From NCBI RefSeq assembly GCF_017357245.1, contig NZ_CP071612.1, positions 313,001 to 377,000 of the forward strand: a stretch of DNA of 64,000 nt, written 5' to 3'. Both the position numbers and the translations under genes were made by a program. Source of the DNA: Rhizobium bangladeshense (GTDB taxonomy: Bacteria > Pseudomonadota > Alphaproteobacteria > Rhizobiales > Rhizobiaceae). Below the pieces are notes generated by a model. That model made no database searches and was not told the origin of the DNA. It saw only the letters and a list, made by a program, of their open reading frames with translations. This document shows positions 57,000 to 64,000 of the stretch, in pieces. Positions within the stretch are counted from its first letter, which is position 1. Each line of letters opens with the position of its first letter.

Positions 57000-57425
57000 A
57001 TGAGCCGTATTACCCCTTTCGCCAGCCCGTTGCTTCTGGGCTTCGACGCCATGGAAAAGACGCTGGAGCGCATTTCCAAGGCGAGCGACGGATACCCGCC
57101 CTACAACATCGAACGCATCGCCGCCGATAGCGGCGCGCCGGAACGTCTGCGCATCACCCTTGCAGTCGCCGGCTTCAGCGAGGAGGAACTTGATATCTCC
57201 ACCGAGGAGAATCAGCTTGTGATCCGCGGCCGCCAGCTGGATCAGGGCGAGCGGGACTATCTCTATCGCGGCATAGCCTCCCGCCAGTTCCAGCGGACGT
57301 TCGTTCTTGCCGACGGCATGCAGGTGCTCGGCGCCGGCCTCAAGAACGGTCTGCTCTCCGTCGATCTAATTCGTCCGGAACCCGCCCGCATGGTCAAGAA
57401 AATTAACATTTCGGTCTCACAGTAG
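57000..57425 (+). CDS. Small heat shock protein, Hsp20/IbpA family
   Basis: This 141-residue protein starts MSRITPFASPLLLGFDAMEKTLERI and has an alpha-crystallin domain: PPYNIERI, LRITLAVAGFSEEELDISTEENQLVIRGRQ, RDYLYRGIASRQFQRTFVLADGMQVLGAGLKNGLLSVDLIRP. This is class A of rhizobial small heat shock proteins (IbpA-like). It holds unfolding proteins in large oligomers. It forms an operon with a DUF1150 gene 47 bases downstream. Confidence 0.95.
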   Translation: MSRITPFASPLLLGFDAMEKTLERISKASDGYPPYNIERIAADSGAPERLRITLAVAGFSEEELDISTEENQLVIRGRQLDQGERDYLYRGIASRQFQRTFVLADGMQVLGAGLKNGLLSVDLIRPEPARMVKKINISVSQ

Positions 57426-57472
57426 CACAACGGTTTGTCGAACCGTTGGTCCCTTCTCCCGGAGGAACAGGA

Positions 57473-57730
57473 ATGTTGATGAAAGAAGCCACGTCTCACT
57501 TGACCAAATCCGAGCTTGCCCACATCGGCAACGGCGAGGTCGCCTACATCAGAAAGATGCGCACCGAAGAGGTCGCCAAGTGCTTCCCCGAGGCGCCGGA
57601 TATCGATCCGAACGTCGATCTGTGGGCACTTTTCGGCGCCGACGGCACGCCGATCCTTTTGACAGACAACCGCTCCAGCACCTTCTTCAAGGCTGCCGAA
57701 GACGAATTGAAGACGGTCAGTCTGCACTGA
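57473..57730 (+). CDS. DUF1150-family small protein
   Basis: This 85-residue protein starts MLMKEATSHLTKSELAHIGNG and has IRKMRTEEVAKCFPEA, LWALFGADGTPILLTDNR and SSTFFKAAEDELKTVSLH. The family is confined largely to alphaproteobacteria and typically sits right after hsp20 genes, as here (47 bases after the stop, GGAGGAACAGGA site). Its function is unknown; the context suggests a stress or chaperone role. Confidence 0.88.
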   Translation: MLMKEATSHLTKSELAHIGNGEVAYIRKMRTEEVAKCFPEAPDIDPNVDLWALFGADGTPILLTDNRSSTFFKAAEDELKTVSLH

Positions 57731-57938
57731 CCGTCAATTACGTCGGTTGCGTTTTTTCGCCGCCCGGCACGCTGCATCATTCGATTTGCCGCGGTCGAGA
57801 GTCCTGCCATGACATCTGCGCACCACCTTGATTCAAGGTTTCCATAGCTGATCTTTGAAGGGAGCGGCGGATTTATCCCGCGCGGTCTTCTCGGGCCGCC
57901 ACTCATTGCTTCAACACCCGCACTGAGTGGTTGCGGGC

Positions 57939-58636
57939 TCAGATCTTCCTCAAGGTCAGATAGGCGGAGGAGCGGCCCTCGCGGCGCGCCTTTGCCTCGT
58001 AGCGCGTGCTCGGCCAGCCCTCATAGGGCGTCAGCCAATCTGCCGCGTTTTCGGCCACCCAGTCGAAGCCGCCATGGTCGCGGCATTTGATCAGCGTCCA
58101 ATTCACATAGGTGTCGATGTCGGAGGCGAAACAGAAAAGCCCGCCGGGCTTCAGCACGCGATGAAAGCGGTCGAGATTGGTCTTCGAGACGAAGCGGCGT
58201 TTCCAATGCTTCCGTTTCGGCCATGGATCAGGGTAGAGCAGATCGATCTGGTCGAGCGCGCCGTCCGGCAGCCAGTCGAGCAACTGCGTCGCATCGTCAT
58301 TATAGACCCGGATATTGGAGGCACCCGTCTCTCCGATACGTGACAGAAGCTTCTGCATCGAGTTGACGAAGGGCTCGACGCCGATGAAACCGGTCGAAGC
58401 CCTCTCCAGCGCCCGATGGATCAGGTGTTCGCCGCCGCCGAAACCAATTTCCAGCCGCAATGTGGTGACCGGAACCGGGAAAAGCGAAGTCAGCGGCTCC
58501 GGGGGAGCCGCCGAGAGATCGACGAGGAATACCGGGAGCAGGCTGTTCAGCGTTTCGGCCTGCTGCTCGCGCAGGGCCTTTCCCTTGCGGCGACCGAAAA
58601 AGGCTTCGGTCGCCCGGCCCCGGCGTTCCATATCCG

Positions 58637-58640
<4 letters not shown>
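57939..58640 (-). CDS. trmB: tRNA (guanine-N7-)-methyltransferase
   Basis: This 233-residue SAM enzyme has [72 protein letters not shown] and [13 protein letters not shown]. It makes m7G46 in tRNA variable loops. Its start overlaps the metK stop by 4 bases, so it is co-translated with metK, the order usual in Rhizobiales. Confidence 0.95.
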
Positions 58641-59890
<1,250 letters not shown>

Positions 59891-60019
59891 TCCGGGATTC
59901 CCCTCAAAGAATAAAAGCCAGCTAGTAGGTACTCAGTTCGAGCGCCGATGACAAGCGCACAAGGACATAAATATATCTTTATATCTGCGGCGAAGTGACA
60001 AATTTTGCCCGAAAAAGGC

Positions 60020-60046
60020 AAAAAAGGCGGCCTTTCGACCGCCTTT
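60020..60046 (-). terminator. Rho-independent terminator of praR
   Basis: AAAGGCGG and CCGCCTTT pair over 8 bp around an 8-base loop, followed on the minus strand by a T run (TTTTTTG). It lies about 25 bases past the praR stop and separates it from metK. Confidence 0.82.
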
Positions 60047-60068
60047 CCATTTTGTAACGAGCGTCGGA

Positions 60069-60488
60069 TCAGTCTGCGTCGGCTTCGGCAGCGAGCGCCT
60101 TGACCAGTTCCACGACCTTGCGGCGAACCTTCGGATCGGAAATCTTGACGAAGGCGCGGTTGAGCTGCAGGCCCTCCGAAGAGGAGAGGAAGTCTACGAC
60201 GTAATTCGAGCTGGACGCTTCGGCCATGCCGCCGACGGCGCCCGCATGTTCGCCGGGCGCATCCTCGAAGAAGAAGGAGACCGGAACGTTGAGAATGCTC
60301 GAGATGTTCTGCAGACGGCTTGCGCCGACGCGGTTGGTACCCTTCTCATATTTCTGGATCTGCTGGAAGGTGATGCCGAGGCTCTCGCCAAGCTTTTCCT
60401 GGCTCATGCCCAACATCGTTCGGCGAAGGCGAATGCGGCTGCCAACATGGATATCGATCGGATTCGGCTTCTTCTTGTTTTCAATCAT
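60069..60488 (-). CDS. praR: XRE-family regulator PraR/PhrR
   Basis: This 139-residue protein has a Cro/C1 helix-turn-helix: IRLRRTMLGMSQEKLGESLGITFQQIQKYEKGTNRVGASRLQNISSILNVP. A C-terminal helix follows (PKVRRKVVELVKALAAEADAD). It matches R. leguminosarum PraR / S. meliloti PhrR, found between lnt and metK as here. PraR represses quorum-sensing and adhesin genes and influences biofilm and nodulation. It has its own terminator. Confidence 0.93.
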   Translation of the reverse strand: MIENKKKPNPIDIHVGSRIRLRRTMLGMSQEKLGESLGITFQQIQKYEKGTNRVGASRLQNISSILNVPVSFFFEDAPGEHAGAVGGMAEASSSNYVVDFLSSSEGLQLNRAFVKISDPKVRRKVVELVKALAAEADAD

Positions 60489-60638
60489 GGTCGTGCCCTA
60501 GCTACGAATTTCAACTGTTTCTAACCGGCATGCCCCTGATCCATCCCAAAACGCCACGTTGTAAGCAGCGGGAACCCGCCGATAAACATACGTTAAGAAC
60601 GCCGATTGACACCACTATGCAATTTTAGGGGTTTTTGG

Positions 60639-62258
60639 TCAATTCAACCCTAAAATAAAACCTCCGCGAGAAATTAGCGCAATCAACATCAGCAGTGCTT
60701 CGGTCAACCAGAAGTATGTCTGGTGGGGGTATGTGGTGCCGAACCTGTTGCCGAGCCCATCAACAGTTGCATCAATAAAGCCGGTCTCACCAAGATCGAG
60801 GCCTGCAACAATTTCCCCATGCGCATTCACCAGCGCCGAAATACCGTTGTTGGCATCGCGAATCAGCGGCAGGCCTGTCTCGATTGCTCGAACGCGGGCC
60901 TGTTGAAAATGCTGGTAGGGTCCGGGCGTGATGCCGAACCAGGCATCGTTGGTGAGGTTAAGGAGCGCGTTGGCGTCTTTTATGTCGCCGGTCATTTCGC
61001 CCGGAAAGATGATCTCGTAGCAGATCAGCGGGTATAGATTGAGGCCGCCGGGTAGCGCCAGCAGGTGCCGGCTCGCGGCGGCCGAAAACCCGCCCGGAAT
61101 CTCGACGACATTCTGGACGCCGAGTGCGGTGAACATATCCTCGAAGGGCAGATATTCGCCGAAAGGCACGAGATGCATCTTGTCGGAGGCGGCGATGATC
61201 TGGCCGCGGCCGTCGATCACGTAAATCGAATTGTAATAGCGCACCGGCGTGCCCGGTCCCATCTCCTCGGCGCGCACGGCGCCGGCGATCAGGATCTGGT
61301 TGTCATCGAGCGTATCGGCGATCCGCGTCAGCGCATCCTGGTTGTCGGTGAGGATGAAGGGAATCGAGGTTTCCGGCCAGACGATGATGTCGGGCCTGCG
61401 TCCGCCATTTCTTGGCGCTTCCGCCGAAAGCTTCAGATGGGTCTCGAAGATCGCGTTGCGGTCGGCGTCATTGTCCATCTTGGCCGACTGGTCGATGGCC
61501 GGCTGCACCAGCCGCACCACCGGCCGCTTGTCTTCTGGCAATGGGTCTGGCCGCGGCGCAAGGTAAAGCGCATAGGCACCGTAACCGATATGGGCGGCAA
61601 ACAGCACGGCGGCGAGCGCGATCCCTGGCTTCGCGCCCTGCCGCGTTCCGGCAAGGGCGGGCGCGGAAAAGACGAAGACAGCAAGTGTCGTCACCCCCAT
61701 TGCCCCGATCACATGCGCCGACTGCATCATCAGCGGAACGGGCATTATGCCATAGCCGATGGCATTCCAGGGAAAACCGGTGAGGATCACGCTCCGAAGC
61801 CATTCCATCAGGCCGAAGCTAGCCGCAAGTGCGGCGATCCGTCCCATGCCGTCAGACCAGACGATCCGGGCAAGGGCGACCGCCAATCCATAGAAGATTG
61901 CAAGGCAGGCCGGCAGTCCGAGGATTGCCAAGGGCAGTGCCCAGGCGAATTCCTCCGAATCGACCAGCAACGCATGGCCGAGCCACCAGAGGCCGGCGAC
62001 GAAATAGCCGAAGCCGAACAGCCAGCCGACGGTAAAAGCCGGCCATAGCCTGCCGATCAGGCCGCTTTCAGGGGAAGCGGCTGCCCCGTCGACCAGCCAG
62101 ACGAGCAGCGTGAAAGATACGAACATCGCCGCGAAGAAGCCGAAAGGCGGCAGCGCCAGCACGGCGAAAGCGCCGGCGGCGACGGCTAGCAACGGCCGTT
62201 TGAACCCCCAGACGAGGATAACCTTGTCCGCAAGCCGCTCCATGCGCACTCCCATCAA
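60639..62258 (-). CDS. lnt: Apolipoprotein N-acyltransferase
   Basis: This 539-residue protein (Met6 at 62243 is an alternative start) has an N-terminal multi-helix membrane domain, about 1-230, and a periplasmic nitrilase-like domain with the catalytic triad Glu (WPETSIPF), Lys (KMHLVPFGEYLPFE) and Cys (CYEIIFP). It adds the third acyl chain to lipoproteins. It sits in the conserved ybeY-corC-lnt order. Confidence 0.96.
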   Translation of the reverse strand: MMGVRMERLADKVILVWGFKRPLLAVAAGAFAVLALPPFGFFAAMFVSFTLLVWLVDGAAASPESGLIGRLWPAFTVGWLFGFGYFVAGLWWLGHALLVDSEEFAWALPLAILGLPACLAIFYGLAVALARIVWSDGMGRIAALAASFGLMEWLRSVILTGFPWNAIGYGIMPVPLMMQSAHVIGAMGVTTLAVFVFSAPALAGTRQGAKPGIALAAVLFAAHIGYGAYALYLAPRPDPLPEDKRPVVRLVQPAIDQSAKMDNDADRNAIFETHLKLSAEAPRNGGRRPDIIVWPETSIPFILTDNQDALTRIADTLDDNQILIAGAVRAEEMGPGTPVRYYNSIYVIDGRGQIIAASDKMHLVPFGEYLPFEDMFTALGVQNVVEIPGGFSAAASRHLLALPGGLNLYPLICYEIIFPGEMTGDIKDANALLNLTNDAWFGITPGPYQHFQQARVRAIETGLPLIRDANNGISALVNAHGEIVAGLDLGETGFIDATVDGLGNRFGTTYPHQTYFWLTEALLMLIALISRGGFILGLN

Positions 62259-62354
62259 CTGCGAATCAACCCCATTCGCAGTCTTTCAAAAAAGCGGCTC
62301 TTTGTCCTGTTACGCGTCGGCCTGTAAATCGATTCCCATTTTTTGGCTGATGCG

Positions 62355-63500
62355 CTAGTTCGCGGTCGATCCGGACGGCCGGTCGTCGCCGGCCTCGGAT
62401 CCCGGAGTGATGTCGCCAGCCTCCTTGGCGCGGCGGCGGATCGCATGGCGCTTGCGGGTGATCCGCAGCCGTTTGATGCGGCGCGGATCGGCATCGAGGA
62501 TGTGGAACTCGAAATTCGGCAGGGCCTGGACGACTTCGCCGCGGACGGGGATGCGGCCGAGCGCGGAGAAGATCAGCCCGCCCAGCGTATCGACCTCATC
62601 GACCTGTTCGCTAATGTCGAAATCCGGTCCGATCGCTTCGGCGATCTCTTCCAGCTCGACACGGGCGTCGGCGACGAAGACGTCTTCTGCCACGCGCTTG
62701 AACATCACCTCTTCGTCGTCATGCTCGTCGTCGATGTCGCCGACCACCATTTCGACGATGTCCTCATGCGAGGCGAGACCGTCGGTGCCGCCATATTCGT
62801 CGATGACGAGGGCCATCTGCGTACGGTTTACCTGCATGCGGCGCAGGAGGTCGGAGGCCAGCATCGACGGCGGCACGAACAGGATCTTGCGGATGATGCC
62901 GGCCTCGGCCAGCGTCTTCTGCAGGTCGACCCGGGCAAGATCGAAATTCGGTTTGGCCGAGCGCGAGGGCTTCTGGATGTTCTCGGGCGCGACTTCGATC
63001 GCCGGCCCGGCAACGGCCGGCTTTGCCGGGCCGCGTCGCTTGTTGCGCGCCTGCTTGGCGACATAGGAGAGCAGGTCGCGGATATGCACCATGCCGCGCG
63101 GATCGTCGAGCGTATCGGCATAGACGGGCATGCGGGAGCGGCCGGATTCCTCGAAAAGGATCATCAGCTCGCCGATGGTGATGTTCTGGTCCACCGCCTC
63201 GATATCGGCGCGCGGCACCATCACGTCAGCGACGCGCACTTCACGAAAGCGCAGGATATTGTGCAGCATTGCCCGTTCGTCGGGCGAGAAGGCGTCGTCG
63301 CCGGCCGCATCGGTCATCAGCGCGTCGGCAAGATCCTCGCGCAGCCGCGAGCCTTGCTGCGGGCGGAGAATGCGGGCGGCGCGCGACCAGAAGGATTGGG
63401 ATCGGCCGGATGGCCGACTACTACTGCCCGCCTCGTCAGAGGAAGAGGATGGCTCGGAGTCCTTGGCGTCTGCCGCCGGCTTCGTCGTAAAGTCGCTCAT
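62355..63500 (-). CDS. corC: CorC/HlyC family CBS-domain protein
   Basis: This 381-residue soluble protein has a low-complexity N-terminus, [25 protein letters not shown] and a second CBS motif ([49 protein letters not shown]), then a CorC/HlyC transporter-associated domain. It has no DUF21 membrane part, like YbeX/CorC. It is linked to magnesium/cobalt efflux or ribosome metabolism. It overlaps ybeY by 4 bases. Confidence 0.92.
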   Translation of the reverse strand: MSDFTTKPAADAKDSEPSSSSDEAGSSSRPSGRSQSFWSRAARILRPQQGSRLREDLADALMTDAAGDDAFSPDERAMLHNILRFREVRVADVMVPRADIEAVDQNITIGELMILFEESGRSRMPVYADTLDDPRGMVHIRDLLSYVAKQARNKRRGPAKPAVAGPAIEVAPENIQKPSRSAKPNFDLARVDLQKTLAEAGIIRKILFVPPSMLASDLLRRMQVNRTQMALVIDEYGGTDGLASHEDIVEMVVGDIDDEHDDEEVMFKRVAEDVFVADARVELEEIAEAIGPDFDISEQVDEVDTLGGLIFSALGRIPVRGEVVQALPNFEFHILDADPRRIKRLRITRKRHAIRRRAKEAGDITPGSEAGDDRPSGSTAN

Positions 63501-64000
63501 GGTTCCATTTTAAGGTCTTGACCCTCGTAGGGATCAGATAGGCCGAGCTGCGCCAAAATGCGAGTCTCCAGCCCCTCCATAATTTCGGCTTCAGCATTAT
63601 TCATATGGTCGTAGCCGAGAAGATGCAAGAAACCGTGCACCAGAAGGTGGGTCAGGTGGTCGTCGAAACTCTTTTCGAGCTCCTGGGCTTCCCGCTCCAC
63701 CGTCTCCCGGGCGATGATGATGTCGCCGAGCATCGGACCCGGCATCTTGCCGGGCTGAACCGGAAAGGCGGGAAAGGAGAGCACGTTGGTCGCCTTGTCC
63801 TTGCCGCGCCATTCGGCGTTGATGTCCTGGATCGAGGCATCGTCGGTAAAAACGAGCGAGACCTCGGGCGGCATCTTGGGAAAGGGCTGCTTCTCACTGT
63901 CGCGGAGATAGACCACCGCCGCGCCGAGTACGCGCTCGCAAAAAACCAGCAGCGTTTCCTCGCCGGGCCAGCCGATGTTCTCGATGCTGATCTGTATGTC
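63497..64000 (-). CDS. ybeY: Endoribonuclease/rRNA maturation factor YbeY (cut by window edge)
   Basis: At least 167 codons are visible; the frame runs without a stop or start beyond 64000, so the N-terminus is missing. Inside the edge it reads [26 protein letters not shown]. Later come [42 protein letters not shown] and the metal motif [11 protein letters not shown]. YbeY is a zinc metallo-RNase for 16S rRNA 3' processing. Confidence 0.95.
   Translation of the reverse strand, partial: DIQISIENIGWPGEETLLVFCERVLGAAVVYLRDSEKQPFPKMPPEVSLVFTDDASIQDINAEWRGKDKATNVLSFPAFPVQPGKMPGPMLGDIIIARETVEREAQELEKSFDDHLTHLLVHGFLHLLGYDHMNNAEAEIMEGLETRILAQLGLSDPYEGQDLKMEP

Noticed and set aside
59891..60068. SAM riboswitch upstream of metK
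   Set aside because: The leader shows a terminator of the previous gene and a promoter-like pair, but no recognisable SAM-II or SAM/SAH core was found by eye.

Overview
This is a GC-rich alphaproteobacterial chromosome segment, most likely from a Rhizobium of the leguminosarum/etli type. The evidence is a PmtA-type phospholipid N-methyltransferase, a ybeY-corC-lnt-praR-metK-trmB block with the rhizobial regulator PraR, the rpsT-dnaA neighbourhood, rhizobial-style heat-shock control, and clustered GANTC (CcrM) sites ahead of dnaA. The density is about one gene per 1.15 kb. No rRNA, tRNA, insertion sequence, prophage or CRISPR array was seen.

Layout. 1-3.5 kb: pyrF (partial), a degenerate histidine phosphatase, pmtA, a DUF72 gene and dnaN. 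3.7-8.4 kb: rsmI-yraN, a cupin gene, gshB and a ComM/YifB ATPase. 8.5-16.4 kb: accessory genes, namely an orphan exported protein, cysK, a LysE exporter, dps, a frameshifted EamA permease beside its divergent Lrp regulator, a GNAT enzyme, a tandem pair of unknown exported paralogues, and dut. 16.5-24.8 kb: prfC and a type I secretion module (adaptor, ABC exporter, 1183-residue repeat substrate). 25.4-34.7 kb: a GFA protein, S10 peptidase, CynX-like permease with a FadR-type regulator, a very small gene with its own signals, a class II amidotransferase, coaBC, and a LysR / MFS / VOC group.

34.7-42.2 kb holds the most interesting unit: six same-strand, tightly spaced genes. By routine homology they would be named histidine ammonia-lyase, hydantoinase, N-carbamoylase, DUF917, TfoX and urocanase. 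The lyase lacks the Ala-Ser-Gly triad that forms the MIO cofactor. The urocanase-like protein lacks the catalytic Cys. The last steps are of hydantoinase/carbamoylase type rather than HutI/HutF/HutG. Together the five enzymes match, step for step, the published route ergothioneine -> thiourocanate -> thiohydantoin propionate -> hydantoin propionate -> N-carbamoyl-glutamate -> glutamate. I read this as an ergothioneine (or close thiol-histidine betaine) catabolic operon, not histidine utilisation.

42.3-64 kb is housekeeping: ubiB, ubiE, mutM, an enoyl-CoA hydratase, rpsT, dnaA with a long leader, a saccharopine-dehydrogenase-like gene, rph-VOC-rdgB-hemW, divergent hrcA and then grpE, a nucleoside hydrolase, an hsp20-DUF1150 pair behind a sigma-32 promoter and a ROSE-like hairpin, and the trmB-metK-praR-lnt-corC-ybeY block, cut at the window end. 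Start sites were set by family alignment from memory and by ribosome-binding sites; no database search was run.
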